The notes: generated by a model from the letters alone, not told the origin. DNA of 64,000 nt from Plecoglossus altivelis (GCA_036571765.1 BROE01000019.1:7137625-7201624), one strand, 5' to 3'. Shown: positions 18,246 to 32,100, counted from the stretch's first letter. Program-made: numbers and translations.

Positions 18246-19539
18246 CGTCCCCGCCGTCCCCAGCCCTGCGCAATCGAACGCAAAAGACCCGAGGCCAGTG
18301 ATGGGATAGGGAGCTCACCTACCCCCAGCTTCGCCGAGACAGAATCGCTCCGTCTCCACCCCCGTCCCCACCCCCATCGCAGTCAGGTGACCAGACACTG
18401 TAGATCTCCCTGACGCTACTGCCGGCAGAGCGGCCATGAAAGAGCCAGGCTCCACAGACCCATCCAACAGCCATGACACGGATCTTCCTCTCAATGCTCT
18501 GAGAGAGAGAGAGTTTCAAAAAAATCAATCATCCCATATAAACCCTCCCCAAAAGCAAAAGCCTGCGCGGAGGCCGAGCAGAGCGATAACAAAGAGGCAG
18601 CCCTGAGCAACCTATCAGCCATCCATCTCTCCCCATCCACGGCACGCAACGGCTAGGAGCCGTCCGCTAGCCTCCCCTACATACACCCGGAATAGCGTTG
18701 CCTCTTTTTGTTACTGTGTGGCTCCTGCTGCTTCCATTCTACAGAGCTGACACACACACACACGCGCGCACACGACACTCTCACAGCCCACCGATCGCAG
18801 CCTTGAACGTCAACAAAGATGCTTTTTGTGACAAGACAGGGGGGGAGGGAGGGAGGGGGGGTGTCCATCAAACCTACAGAGAGACGGGGTGGGGTGGTGG
18901 GGGGCTGATTAGACTGAGCTGCCCAGCTACTGCATCTACCGTTCATCCGCTGATGCAGGCATCCATTTCCCGATCTGTACCACAGTAAGTACGCCCATCA
19001 AAACAGCTGCCTTACTCCTTCTCCTCCTCCTCCTCTTCAGCGAGGCAGAATGCAGAGAGGAAGAGGAAAAGGCTACAAAAGCACCCCCCCCACATACACA
19101 GCCCTCCTCCCTCCCTCCTCCCTCCCTCTCTCTCGCTCTTCCTCAACCACAGCACCGATTACAAACACAGAGAGGATTACCTGAAATATGTCTTGACATT
19201 CTCTTCCTCGGTGTGTCGCCTTTGGATCCAGTGTTCTGGTAGGTTCATCCTCAAATGTGCGGTCCTATTGACAGTTTACAGGCAGGATTGCCATTCTCTT
19301 GTCAGACCGGTTCCTGACCCCAAACTCAGGCTTGCTCGGTAGGCTGGATGCTTCACTGGCTGCTCGCTGTTCCCTAGCCCATGATGTCATCCACCCGGTG
19401 CAGCTCATTGGTGGAGAGGCAGCATGCTAATGAAGCTAGCAGCTCTGGGGGAGGAGGAGGGATCTAGGCAGGCTGAGTTGATCTTTTGTTTGACAGACCA
19501 AACCTGCTGAGCAAGAACCAGAGGAGGGAGGGCGGTATA
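18246..19539. repeat. Right copy of the 1.3-kb tandem duplication
   Basis: This is the partner of 16911-18231. Shared landmarks include GCCTGCGCGGAGGCCGAGCA (17266 and 18563), TACCACAGTAAGTACGCCCA and the final GGCGGTATA. Confidence 0.88.
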
Positions 19540-22500
19540 TGTTGGTTCTTTTTTTATCTTTAATCATTCTTTTAGAATAACAAGACTTCCGATAAAAAAA
19601 AATTGTTTTTGTATTTTGTGTGCCTTAATCTGGTACATCTTGTAGGTATAGTGAACGAATGTCAAGTCACAAATGTACCACCAAAAAAAAATAAGGCTTC
19701 ACATGCATTTGTGGACCTTGTAGAAGATTGTATTTTTTTAACCAAAGCTTTAGAAAAGCATGTATTACTAACCATGAACTAGTAAACGACAAATAAATCT
19801 CACTTTCTAAGAATAGGATTGTTTGAACAGAAAATGTGGAACTACATATTTTATTAGACATTAGACAAGTCTGGCACCTTACAACTCATGTATGCATAAG
19901 GTTTCAAATCGTACACATCCTGTTGTGAAATGATGGATGTTGAACTTTAATATATCCTAGACAGATAAGGAAGAGCTAGTTTGTTATACATACTGCAGAC
20001 TCACCGGTCTGTAATGGATGCTACTCCATAAGCCGTAGCTTCTCTGGCTTCCTGGGTAGGCGGACATAACAAACCAAACACTTTCCATTTGCCCTCATTT
20101 GCCTATGATGTCATCTTTTTCCCCGAGCTCACCTGTGATTGGCTGGCTGGCTCAGCATCTGCTCAGATCTCAAGGCTAGCGCTTCTAGCCTGAGGTGGAG
20201 ACCCATCCGAGGCACTCTGGATCACGGCTGGTTGTCGTGACAACCCCTGTGATGTCGATTCCTCGTTGGCGAATAATATGGCAGTCGTGACAGCATTCAC
20301 TCAAATGGAGGACGGAATCCTTTCCGATTCTCTATCAGCAGAATGAAAACGGTGCCCACTTCAATGACTCTATACAGGAAGATTGTGCGTACGCCGCACA
20401 GAACAGTGTGATGTGTTTAAAAATGGCTCAGACGATTTTGGTAGCAGAACAGTGATAGCCAATACAGGGAAGGACACAGCCATGGGTGTGTATTTCAGTC
20501 ACATGCCACAAATATGCTTGGCATGACGTCACATACAGCAACAATCTATATCCATGACTAATAAAAAAAAGACGGTTCTAATTATGGACGAGCAGTTCTG
20601 AATAAACACCATGGAAATAGGTAGTCTATTCTGAGGCCAGAGAGATCATTTATAATGAGACACTGTTATCCAGGAAGCCACATTGCTGTCACAAGCTCTC
20701 TAAGCTGACATGATTAGGCTTCCACACACACCAACAGAACAGAGAAGACACCATTCACACCTCTGATTATGCTCACGACGTTCACAAAGCTCATACACAA
20801 CTGCACAAAGACCCCAGATACTGTACACGCCGTGGACTCATACACACTCGGTGAAAAATGGCTGCCGCCAGTGCCTCTGTTTGATTTATATTTAACAGCA
20901 GCACCATGCAGGGCATTTATTTTAAGGCGCCGAGGCAGAGAAATGAGGGGAGGCTTAAGACTGGATCTCAAAAACACTGCCTGAAATCAACAGAGAGGAC
21001 TACTTCCGAATCTGAATGTGAAGTTTAGTCGAGGGAAACCAAACAACTTTATAGTTGTACATGGCAGGTTGTGAAAAATTACAGCGCAGAAGCCTCCAAA
21101 CGTAATGCTAACACTTAATCTAGAGGGTGTTTCATCACAAACCTGTCAACATTGTCCTTATCACATTATTGTGCTCTAAATACCTGCCATGGATCCGTCG
21201 ATGAACTGTACAGAATTGATACAGTGTCTAGTTACAGCCTAGGAATATGTTGTCATCTGCACAGTGGAGGGTGGAGAGGGGGTAGGGGGTTATCAAGCTC
21301 AGGTCAGTTTGGGAATCCAAAGTAATTAGGCGTTTTATTGATCTAATCAGTAAGCTCCCTCCCTCTCGCATCACTTCCTGCTGACCGGCCCACTGTAACT
21401 AACCCAGCTGTGATCCTGGGCACTCAGAGGTGGTGACCGTCACACACACACACACACACATATATACATACATAGACAGCAGGGTGGAAGCCATGGTGGC
21501 AATCAAACAGCCTTCCTCGCTTCTCCAAACACAGCAGTGTGTGGTTAACTGAGTTAGTCTAGAGCAAACACATTCGTTGTGTGTAGAGTGGGCAGCCTTT
21601 TGAGAGATGGTCACTAGAATATTCACACCTCTGTCCTAAAAGAAGACACAGATATTATTCTCTTCAAAAGGCTGAAAAAAACCTGTTTGTCAAAACTGAA
21701 CATAGATTAGCTACACTTGGGGTGACAGGATTTGGTAGAACGAATAACATTGTGCCAGGATAGCTGTGACTGTGAGAGGAGAAGAGGGAGGTAGATTACT
21801 GTCCACATTAATCTGTATAGAACGCGGTGACTCACATCAAGCACAATATGCTCTTTGTATTGGTGTTTCCACTCTACCTGCAGTCGTCTTCTCCAGAGAG
21901 CGCTGTGCCAAGCTTGTTCCCCTGGCCTAACTTGACAGGAGTGACTGAATGTGTGGCTACGAACCCTGACCTGACCTTCACGGTGACTGATGACCCTTCA
22001 CATTCCATACCACATGACACACCCTACCTGCGCCACGTTGCCGTCCTGTGTTTTACGACAGGAAACGATTCCCTTCAGAGCCCCTCCGGCTAGCACGAAG
22101 AGTCACTGTGATGCCCTAGGTGCAGTGTGAGGTGGGCAGGTGGGCAGGTGGGCCCAGGGCAGAGGCAGAGCAGAGGCAGATGAGACTCCCAGGGCTCTTG
22201 AAGGTCAGCGGTTTGAGCCGTGGGGAGGGGCTGACATGACAACCTGCAGCTGCAGTTGTGAGGGGGCCTGATTTACTTCATCTACGGACCGGCGCCGGCC
22301 ATCAACTTTATGTAATGAATCCTATAAATATCCTGTACGAGGTGGTGCTTGCACGCCTCCCTGTGTGGTGACATTTAGTAATGAGCGGTGTCTGGAGCAG
22401 GCCTGCTGTATGAGCCACGGGGGCATCTTCTGTTAGCAGCTACCAGCCTCCTCACAGCCTCCTCTCAGCCTCCTCTCAGCCTCCACCCAGTCCTCCCATA

Positions 22501-22920
22501 GCCAGAACCACAGTCTGTGGAAAAGCCCAAACCAGGCTCCATCCAATCGCCTCAGTCCCGCCACAAGGCCGCAGCTGAAATATTGGAGCCCAAAGCACCT
22601 CCATTTCCAAGTTCCACAAGAGTGTCGTGGGACACACACAAAAAAGAACACAGAACACGCCAGGAGTGTTAAACAAGGTGAATGCATTACCCTTACAGTC
22701 AGAGCACACACATCACACAGCTCAGAACAGCACCTATCCTTCACTCTAACTCTCTGTTTCCCCTGTGCTTCCTGCCCGCCCCCCCTTCCCACCCCCAAAC
22801 ACACGCATAGCTATCCCTTGAAAATGCCATAATGAATCACAGCAAGTTGCCATGGCAACCCCTCCACCGCTTCGGCGCGGTAGGCGGTCATATTATCATC
22901 AGGAGAGCTTAGCTTGGCTC

Positions 22921-23400
22921 TGGTAGTGGTGGGGATGGGGGGTTGGTGGTGATGTTGGTGGTGGTGATGGTGATGTTGGTGGTGATGGCAGTGGTAATAG
23001 AGGTGATGTTGGTGGTGATGTTGGTGGTGGTGATGGTGATGTTGGTGGTGATGGCAGTGGTAATAGTGGTGATGTTGGTGGTGGTGATGGTGATGTTGGT
23101 GGTGATGGCAGTGGTAATAGTGGTGATGTTGGTGGGGATGTTGGGTGGTGGTGATGGTGATGTTGGTGGTGATGGTGGTGTTAATAGTGGGGATCTTGGT
23201 GGTGATGGTGGTGTTAATAGTGGTGATGTTGGTGGTGATGGTGGTGTTAATAGTGTTGATGATGGTGGTGTTAATAGTGGCGATGTTGGTGGTGATGGTG
23301 GTGTTAATAGTGGGGATGTTGGTGGTGATGGTGGTGTTAATAGTGGGGATGTTGGTGGTGATGGTGGTGTTAATAGTGGGGATGTTGGTGGTGATGTGGG
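22921..23400. repeat. GGTGATGTTGGT-type satellite
   Basis: Trinucleotide-based units (GGTGATGTTGGTGGTGATGG and variants with GTTAATAGT) repeat for about 480 bases. The period is a multiple of three, so long artificial reading frames on both strands encode Val/Met- or Asn/Thr/His-rich repeats. Confidence 0.95.
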
Positions 23401-23505
23401 GCTCTACCCGGAGCTTCATACGCCTGGAAACACGGCGTGAATATCAACAGCAGCTTAAAAGTGCTTCTCAAATATCTTTGTGGTGAGGTAGTGAGGTGGG
23501 CATAG

Positions 23506-23880
23506 TTCTCCCTCCCTCTCTGTCTCCCATTCCCTCTCTCCCTCTCTCCCTGCTTCCTGCTGTCTCTCTCTCTTTTTCTTTCCATCCCTCTTCCTCTCTA
23601 CCCCCTCTCTCCCTCGCTCCCCCCACCTCCCTCCCTTTTCGCCCTCCCTCCTTCTCTCCTTCTCTCCCTCTCTCCTTCTTTCTCCCTTCCTCCCTCCCTC
23701 TCTACCCCTCCCTCCTTCTCTTCCCCCTCTCTCCCTCTCTCTCCCTCCCTTCCTCCTTCTCTCCCTCCTTCTCTCCTTCTCTCCCTCCCTCCCTCTCTCC
23801 CTCCTTCCTTCTCTCCCTCTCTCCCTCCATCCCTCTCTCCCTCTCCCCCCCTCTCTCCCTCTCTTCCTCTCTGTCTCTGC
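23506..23880. repeat. CT-rich polypyrimidine tract
   Basis: This is an almost pure CTCC/CTTC/TCTC tract on the plus strand. Such mirror-like pyrimidine tracts can form triplex DNA (general knowledge). Confidence 0.92.
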
Positions 23881-24659
23881 TGTGGTACAGAACAGCAGCC
23901 CTGTGCTTCAGCCCCTGCCTCAGGCTCCAGCCACCCTCCTGCTGATCCACCCAGACCTATATTTAGCTGTCCTGGGAAGAGCCTGTGATGAGTGTGAAAA
24001 TATCACCCATCGCTGCAGGAAACTCAAGGATTTTCCTTGTTATCATGGCACTGGAATTCTGCTATCAGAAAAGCTCCCCTTCTTAATCTAAACAGGAACG
24101 TGTTTGGGTAATCAGCTGTAATCTGGATGAACGGCAAAACTTGATCTTGACGTGCATTAACAATGGTTATTTCTATACTGCTCTGACATCGCTGATGCGT
24201 TGAGTTAGGGTTTTTGATACGCTGACTGTCCACTGTGTGCTACTGAAGAGGGTTTTAAAGGGCTTCCTGGCTGCAGCCCTGCGAAACTGCAGAGCACAAG
24301 ATCATGTGTTCCACACCGTCTGACCTCTCTACAAGCAGTGATGTGGGAGGAGGATGGCGTGTCGATTTCTAAACAAATACAGAACACACTCGGTTTTCTG
24401 TGAGTCACCACTGTACACAGACGAATGTTTACGATTCTGTTTTCCCCTCCCGTATGCTCTCTCAGCCCTATCATCTATCCTCTCGCGTTCTACTGTGGAG
24501 TTTTCCGACTGAAACGTGCCGCAGAACTTATATACATAAACCAAAAAGATACACATAAACCTCACAATTTGATGTGGGTTCAGGGGTTTAGACGTGCAGA
24601 CGGTGGAGGTTTCCATAGCGATCAATAAACCAGGCACCAATCCCAGCCAGACTATCACC

Positions 24660-25741
24660 GGCACGTAGTTGAGTAGAACAGTCAGCTCCCCCTGTAAATC
24701 TTCCTCCGCCCGACCAATTGACAAGAATTAACCAAAGCTGTCAACGCAGCCAGATGACAGATAAGCTCGTTTTTTTCAAGATGCTCCATGTTTTAACCAT
24801 GAGCAGCGCTGGGCCTCGTCCCTGCCCGAAGCTCCCCAGAGGCAGCAGGAGGCAGGTCAGAGTGAGGGATCATTGTCTGAGGCCCACCGACTGTTCAAGC
24901 AGCCCCCCCCACATGGCGAGCAGGGTATATTTGCATGGCCATGGGGGAGGGGGGACAGACTGGTGTCCAGGTACTTGCATGGGAGCGTGACTTCGGGGTG
25001 GCATTTGAATGCGGGGAACGAGATCTGGTTTTCTAGGAACGTGAAGGAACAGAGGAGGGGGTTCTTGGCTTCAGGCTGGGTTCTCCCTCAGCCGTTAATC
25101 TTCTCGTTGGTGTTCTGTAAGGAAGTCCGTCCATACGTCGTGTTAACAAGTTGCCAAGTACATTTTGTAAGAGTGTGATGTAGTAAATAAACATGGTGTC
25201 TACATTTCCAAAAGCTGTTTGTTTGACATATTTTGGCTCCAGTTAAAATGCGCTAAATGTTCAGACAAAATAGTAGTCTGGTAATTGCGGTTCAATTGAA
25301 CTAGACGACCCTAAACGAATGATCAAAGTGCATTTGGACTCTATTCTCTGGCCTTCAGTGAAATGGTAAAATCCATGTTGCTGGAGCATAACAGTGGAGG
25401 AGAAAATGAGAGGTTCGGTGACAGAACAGGACAGTCGTATCCATTGCACGCCTATTTTCAGGTCAATCAGTCGCACTTAGGCCGCACAGCTTCTAATGGG
25501 ACTTGTCCACCCTGCTAAACATGACAGTGCTGAGACAGAGAGAGAGGTGGGGGAGCAGGAAGGGAAGGAACGTGCGTCTCTCCAAAGTGGGTAAAAACCT
25601 GCAGCCAAGACATCTCTTTCACCACCACGAATCTGCCCATTCCGCAGGGAAACGAGAACCAGTTTGTCCCACAGACACTTCAAAGCGTTTACATTACAAT
25701 TCAGCTGGAGGGGGAGGAGGGGGGTAGTGGAGGGGGGGTAG
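24660..25741. repeat. Left copy of a 1,081-bp tandem duplication
   Basis: The block starts at GGCACGTAGTTGAGTAGAAC and matches the next copy with a constant offset of 1,081 bases. The only difference I noticed before the terminal G-rich tail is a small cluster near 25522-25540. There is no coding content. The near-perfect identity implies a very recent duplication or an assembly duplicate. Confidence 0.93.
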
Positions 25742-26822
25742 GCACGTAGTTGAGTAGAACAGTCAGCTCCCCCTGTAAATCTTCCTCCGCCCGACCAATT
25801 GACAAGAATTAACCAAAGCTGTCAACGCAGCCAGATGACAGATAAGCTCGTTTTTTTCAAGATGCTCCATGTTTTAACCATGAGCAGCGCTGGGCCTCGT
25901 CCCTGCCCGAAGCTCCCCAGAGGCAGCAGGAGGCAGGTCAGAGTGAGGGATCATTGTCTGAGGCCCACCGACTGTTCAAGCAGCCCCCCCCACATGGCGA
26001 GCAGGGTATATTTGCATGGCCATGGGGGAGGGGGGACAGACTGGTGTCCAGGTACTTGCATGGGAGCGTGACTTCGGGGTGGCATTTGAATGCGGGGAAC
26101 GAGATCTGGTTTTCTAGGAACGTGAAGGAACAGAGGAGGGGGTTCTTGGCTTCAGGCTGGGTTCTCCCTCAGCCGTTAATCTTCTCGTTGGTGTTCTGTA
26201 AGGAAGTCCGTCCATACGTCGTGTTAACAAGTTGCCAAGTACATTTTGTAAGAGTGTGATGTAGTAAATAAACATGGTGTCTACATTTCCAAAAGCTGTT
26301 TGTTTGACATATTTTGGCTCCAGTTAAAATGCGCTAAATGTTCAGACAAAATAGTAGTCTGGTAATTGCGGTTCAATTGAACTAGACGACCCTAAACGAA
26401 TGATCAAAGTGCATTTGGACTCTATTCTCTGGCCTTCAGTGAAATGGTAAAATCCATGTTGCTGGAGCATAACAGTGGAGGAGAAAATGAGAGGTTCGGT
26501 GACAGAACAGGACAGTCGTATCCATTGCACGCCTATTTTCAGGTCAATCAGTCGCACTTAGGCCGCACAGCTTCTAATGGGACTTGTCCACCCTGCTAAA
26601 CATGAACAGTGCGCGTAGACAGAGAGAGAGAGGTGGGGGAGCAGGAAGGGAAGGAACGTGCGTCTCTCCAAAGTGGGTAAAAACCTGCAGCCAAGACATC
26701 TCTTTCACCACCACGAATCTGCCCATTCCGCAGGGAAACGAGAACCAGTTTGTCCCACAGACACTTCAAAGCGTTTACATTACAATTCAGCTGGAGGGGG
26801 AGGAGGGGTAGGAGGGGGGGTA
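25742..26822. repeat. Right copy of the 1,081-bp tandem duplication
   Basis: This is the partner of 24660-25741. It ends in a longer, expanded G-rich tail (GGGGGAGGAGGGG and similar). Confidence 0.93.
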
Positions 26823-26935
26823 GTGAGGGGGGTGGTGAACGGGGGTGACGGGGGGGGGGGGGGGGTAGTCGAGGGGGTGGTGAGGGTGACGGGGGGAGGA
26901 GAGCAAGGTGGCGGTCGAGGAGGGGGGGGTAAGCT
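26790..26935 (+). repeat. G-rich low-complexity tract with G-quadruplex potential
   Basis: There are multiple G runs of four or more bases, including one of about 15, separated by short TA/TGA/AC spacers on the plus strand. Confidence 0.85.
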
Positions 26936-27935
26936 CCTTACCATTGTCATCTCCCTGGAAAGTTCCAGCTCACCAGTCACTCTAATGATTCGCTGGTGTC
27001 GGTTTTCATAACATCGCAAAAGCAAGGGAGGCCTGCGTGCTGCAGTGTGTCCATGGCAGCCAGGGTCTGAGGAGTCTGATCTCTGGATCAGGACGGGGGT
27101 CGGACGTCTCCCCGCTGGATTACAGAGGAGCCAGAGGAAGGCTCCAGCGGACGTCGGAGTGGTTTGTCTAAAGGTTTAGAGCTCTTTATTTGACCACTGC
27201 GGATTAATATCAGCCTACGATTCTGTGGGTTTACCAGTGTAACAGATAATGGGTCACGCTTACATGAGCCCTCTATCCTTGCTGCAGGCCTTGTTCACCA
27301 GTAGCATCACCACACCACTGGCCTTTCCTGCTGGACAAGGGATATGGAGACATGGGGGGAATTAGGGATGAATTGAGGTCAGTGGGTCTTTTACTTAGTG
27401 GCACGCTAAACCATGGACCGTATCCATAACCTTTATGTGGTATTAACCAAAATCTGTCAAATAATCGTATGGTAAAAAGTGGGTCTGCACAGGAAATGAC
27501 AGTGTGCATATCTGCTTTTAGTACATCGGTTTTTTAAAGTTGGGTTTTCAAACAAGAGAGTGCGGTAAATAAGTCAACGCTGTTGCTGTTGCTATGAGGC
27601 ATCTTTTAAATAACTCTATGCAGGGGGTCAGCATGTAGAACTGGGATACAATGGCAGCTTTACAAAACGACTGTCTCCAAGCTGATCCTGAGAGCGCAGG
27701 CTGTCCTGGCTGAGGGAACCACAGACCTGTCAGCAACAGATGTGTCTGCATCTCTGACACCTTAACCAGTTTGCGCTCTGGACAAGCGTTTTAAATGGGC
27801 CAAAAGTAATCTAGGTTTAAATCTTCATCCTAGCTCTGGAAAAAAAAGTCAAATTCGTTCTGGTTTTTTTAGGAGTCCGAAACCAGGCCTGCTAGGTGGT
27901 TCTGGTCTGGCTTGCGTCTTGTAGTTGGACTTGAA

Positions 27936-28130
27936 ATTGTCTTGAGTGAGGTTGTTGGAGCTGGACCTGCCTTGAGTGAGGTTGCTGGAGATGGACCTGT
28001 CTTGAGAGAGGTTGTTTTTGGAGCTGGACCTGTCTTGAGAGAGGTTGTTGGAGCTGAACTTGTCTTGAGTGAGGTTGTTGAAGCTGGACCTGTCTTGAGT
28101 GAGGTTGTTGGAGCTGCGTTCTGGGAGTTG
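27936..28130. repeat. 30-base minisatellite
   Basis: Six to seven imperfect copies of a unit reading GAGGTTGTTGGAGCTGGACC then TGTCTTGAGT lie in tandem. The period is a multiple of three, so both strands carry artificial repeat-protein reading frames. Confidence 0.93.
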
Positions 28131-28274
28131 AGTGGTTGAGATAGCAGGTGCCGCTCACAGCAACGCCCGCTGTGATGAGTGAATAATTCACCCAGCTGTG
28201 TGTTTTCAGAGTCAACCCAGGCTGCCACTCAGCCGGGGGTACGAACCAGGCCAGCACAGCAAAGAGTCTGCCAC

Positions 28275-28388
28275 TGATACTCCTGCTGCTCCTCCTGCTC
28301 CTCCTGCTGCTCCTGCTCCTGCTACTCCTCCTCCTGCTGCTCCTGCTCCTCCTCCTCCTGCTGCTCCTGCTGCGGCTCCTGCTACTGT
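28275..28388. repeat. CTCCTGCTG trinucleotide-type repeat
   Basis: This is an interrupted CTC/CTG trinucleotide tract with occasional CTA. Confidence 0.93.
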
Positions 28389-29091
28389 TGGGGAGAGAAC
28401 CTGATGACTCCTCAGTTCAGGATCAGGTTCTTGGCCTCTGTGAGTACCGGATACAGACTGTACACATGCACGCTGCAAAGCAGTCTATTCTGCTCTCCCC
28501 TGACAGCTCGTTCTAACTTCTGCACATCTCCAGAGAGGAGCCTTCAGAAATCGTGAGGAACGTGAATTGCTTTTATTATGATTACATGGATACGAGACGC
28601 GAGCTCATTATACAGTGTGGAGAACCAACTTTTTGTGTTGTCTTGAATAGAGTCAACCACAAGACATATCCCATGAAACACAAGAATGCATTGTTATTTC
28701 ATAAATTCTTGTCTCTTTTTCTGAGAAAGATCCGTGCAATTTCTGTACACATGGGAAGGTTTTTTTACGGTCTTTGCTCACAAAATAAAGCCATGATTTC
28801 ACTGTCTATTTTTCTTTCAAATTCTGTCCAGAAAGCTTTGATCTTGCATGCGGTTGCCATTTCAAAGACAACGCCTAAAGTGCATCAACCAGAACAAACA
28901 GGCCTGTAAACGTCCCAATGAGAGATGGATCATTAGCTTTGTGAACAAGCTGGTCCTTCCCCCAATAGCCACTCAAGGCAGCGTGGCTGAGGGAGTGGTT
29001 GCGAGGTTCACCTCTGAATGCAAACCAGCGTGGGAGGGTACTTGAATGGTCACTCGGGGCTTGGGGGGGATGGGGAGTGTGAATATAATGT

Positions 29092-29114
29092 GCGTGTGTG
29101 TGTGAGAGAGAGAG

Positions 29115-29158
<44 letters not shown>

Positions 29159-29170
29159 TGTGTGTGTTTG
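29092..29170. repeat. Compound (GT)n(GA)n(GT)n microsatellite
   Basis: A GT run is followed by a long GAGA run and then another GT run. Confidence 0.95.
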
Positions 29171-32100
29171 TGGGGGTATCATGGCTACATGCGTCCCCAG
29201 ATGTTCATCTTCATGACTTACAGTCCAAGTATAACTCACTGCACTCTTAGAGGAATTGGATGCTTCTTCTCTGTTCTGCTCCCTCACTTCCTCTCTGTGT
29301 GGAGTGTACCACACACCACACCCCTCCCCCATCCTGCTCACTTGCCTGCCCTCAATCAAGCCTTGTGTCAATATTAATCAGCGCGTGGTGCGCCTGCTAG
29401 CACCGGGGCGCATAAATTCATAGGGCTGGCCAATCAGCACACAGGCCCTGACACAAAGACCCTATCCATGGCGGCGCTGGCCCAAGCAAGCCCCTCCCAC
29501 TGACAGCTGGCCTATTGTGTGCAGTGCCACTGAGGCTGCCTTGTTTTCCTTGGCTAAGCCAGTTCAATAACTAATCTCAATGCAGCCAGCAGCAGCTTTT
29601 TCAACTGCAGCTTTGCAAAGGAAGAGGGAAACGCTTTCAACCCCAACGGCAACACATAATCTGCTTGTCATGGTGCTGTGGGCAAAATAACAAGTTCACT
29701 CACCTTACAGCTACACAGATGTCCCAGGGCCTTGTGAGAACATCTGTTGAGAATTCAACTTTCAGGGGGGAGCACAAATGATATGTTGTTCCGCATTAGA
29801 ATAGATTCTAATCTAATTATCCAAATGACTCCTCCAGTAGAGTCTAATCTCAAGATCCAAATAAATTAAATCCGGCTCAAAATGCATTTTTCTCACAAAT
29901 AGACCAATCCCCGACAAAAGTCGAACTGGGCTTCCCAAAATGACCAAACAGCTAGCTGCGTGGACAACCAGTGCATATTCCCCCCAGGTACCACGCTCTT
30001 ACATGAATAGATGCCAAATGCAAACGTATAACCTACTGCTCGCCAATGTATGACAAGACCATTATACTCACATTGATAGGAAAGGACCAAGCTACTACTT
30101 CCTGAAAAGTTACTTAGGGTGGAGGGATGTTCTTGCTTGTCCTGTTGGCGTGTGCATACCCCAACAAAACGAAGATCCTGATCGGTGCGGGCCCCTATCA
30201 ACCGCTGCCAGAGGGGAACAAAACTGGAATCCAGGCGACAATGAGGGTGAGACACGGCGCTCAAGAAGACAAGGCCAGAACCTGCCACATGAAGACACTG
30301 CAAGAAAACGCTGAAACCTGCACCTACCCTAGCCACTCTGGGATGCTTCGCCCGGGCAGGACGAGAGGCCCAGCGGCTGCGATGCCCTTAAAACATAAGC
30401 ATCTTGAGAAAAACAAACCTGACGCTATACTCAATGTCATCTGGCTGCACGTGACAGCTTTGTTTAATTCTGCAATTGTTCTGGGCGGAAGGAAGATTCA
30501 CAGGGGAGAGCTGCACTGTTCTCACTCAAAACTACGTGCCACGGGTGATAGACGGCTCGGATCGGGCCTGGTATATGGGACATCTGCGTGGTTATGCGTT
30601 TCACTTTTGCAAAGATTCTGGAAAACCCTCCCAACTCTGTAGTGATCATTGCAAATTACGAGAGAGTGACAATACGGTATATATGGCGCGCGACATATAA
30701 ATTCGCCAACTCACTGCACTATCTAATCGCACTGAATTATAATTGCTAGTCAAGGTTGGTTCCCAGCTTTTAATTTTCTTTTTTCTCTGTCAGTATAGAA
30801 ACACCTTTAGAATTTGAAAAACATTTTTGGTGTTTTAACATATGAAATTGAAAATGTTAAGAAAGGGCTAGTTTCAATGGGCCTGAATGCAACGACTAAT
30901 GTGATGGCCTCTGGTCTTTCACCACGCTACACACTCCTCAGAAGCAAGTCACATCAGAAGAGTATGGCATGAACACTGTTATCAAACATAAACCACATCA
31001 CGCTAATACATCTGCCCCACATTCAGGGGCGTGGCCAAGATTTCTGATCGCTACAGTAGAGACCCCCCCCCCTGCTCCCCTCTTTTCTCCCCTGTTACAT
31101 TAGAGAGAGGGAGAGGGGGGAGGCCTCTTCTAACCCAACTGAAGCTGTTGTGCAGCAGTAAATTGGTGCACAATGGGAGACATGGTGTCAAGCTGTCGCC
31201 ACGTGTGAGATACACTGCATTCACAGCAAACTGGACAGCAACAAAAGAAAGGAGAGCTCTCAACAGGACAACGAGCAACAGCCTCTTCTTCGGCCAGACC
31301 CTCTCAACACATGAAGAGTGCCAAATATTGTGAATTCATTAACATTCATCCACGCGTGTTTGATCATGTACATGCTTGGGTTAAGGCATATAGTCGGCTG
31401 GTGATTTTGGACTCAGACATAAATACTTCTACTGTGTGTGCGTTCGCTCACAATTCAGTTTTTGTTTGTACAAGTATCTCCGATTTAGCCTCCAATATGA
31501 TTGAGATTAAGATTCTGAGAAACGAATTCGGGTCTAGTTGAGTTGGAATGTCCCCGGTTAAACTGCAACACTGAAATTAAATGTGAACATAGAATCCAAG
31601 CAAGTAAGAAATACACTGCCAAGTAAAACGTCCAAACTTTTCTGTATCAGGGGCGATACTATATCTCCCCCGTGTGGTCATTTAGATAAACCGCAGGTCT
31701 TAGGATCTGACGACGATAAAGTGTAATAAGTGCATAGAAACTGAGAAATGAAGTATTATGGAAGCTGCAAACCCACGGACCATGGCGTTTTTGTCACAGA
31801 CACCTAAAAGTGGATGAATAAAGCTACATCTATATCTTCTTCTGGAAAGGGTGCATTCTCGCGCCTCCCATTTAAAAGTAATTTTGGTCTACTTGTTTCC
31901 AAAGTTAGCGAGCCCTTGAGGTGAGAACACAGCATGGGAACTAACTAAGCTTCCTATGTTGTCAAATGGACACTTTGAAAAAGGTGTTGACTTGAGAACG
32001 GATGGCTTTCCAACACGTTCACGCTTTCCTGAATGAGAATAGGACAGTAAAAGCTCCATCCTCTCACGCCTAAACGGTGCGACTTTCATCCTTTCATTTG

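Larger units (their letters stand above)
19540..24659. other. Non-coding region with simple repeats
   Basis: I see no recognisable coding exon. The stretch is AT-rich at 19540-20000 and then of ordinary composition. It contains a short CA run (about 21442-21460), a CCTCCTCTCAGC repeat (about 22445-22490), a GGTGATG-type satellite and a long CT-rich tract. Confidence 0.55.

Noticed and set aside
22811..23486. Long frames on both strands (Asn/Thr/His-rich and Val/Met/Gly-rich)
   Set aside because: These are translations of the GGTGATG satellite, with no domain and no splice context.
23496..23950. Ser/Pro/Leu-rich plus frame and Arg/Glu-rich minus frame
   Set aside because: Low-complexity CT-rich tract.
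27869..28257. Frames encoding repeated TSLKTGPAPT-like peptides
   Set aside because: Produced by the 30-base minisatellite in several frames on both strands; no supporting context.
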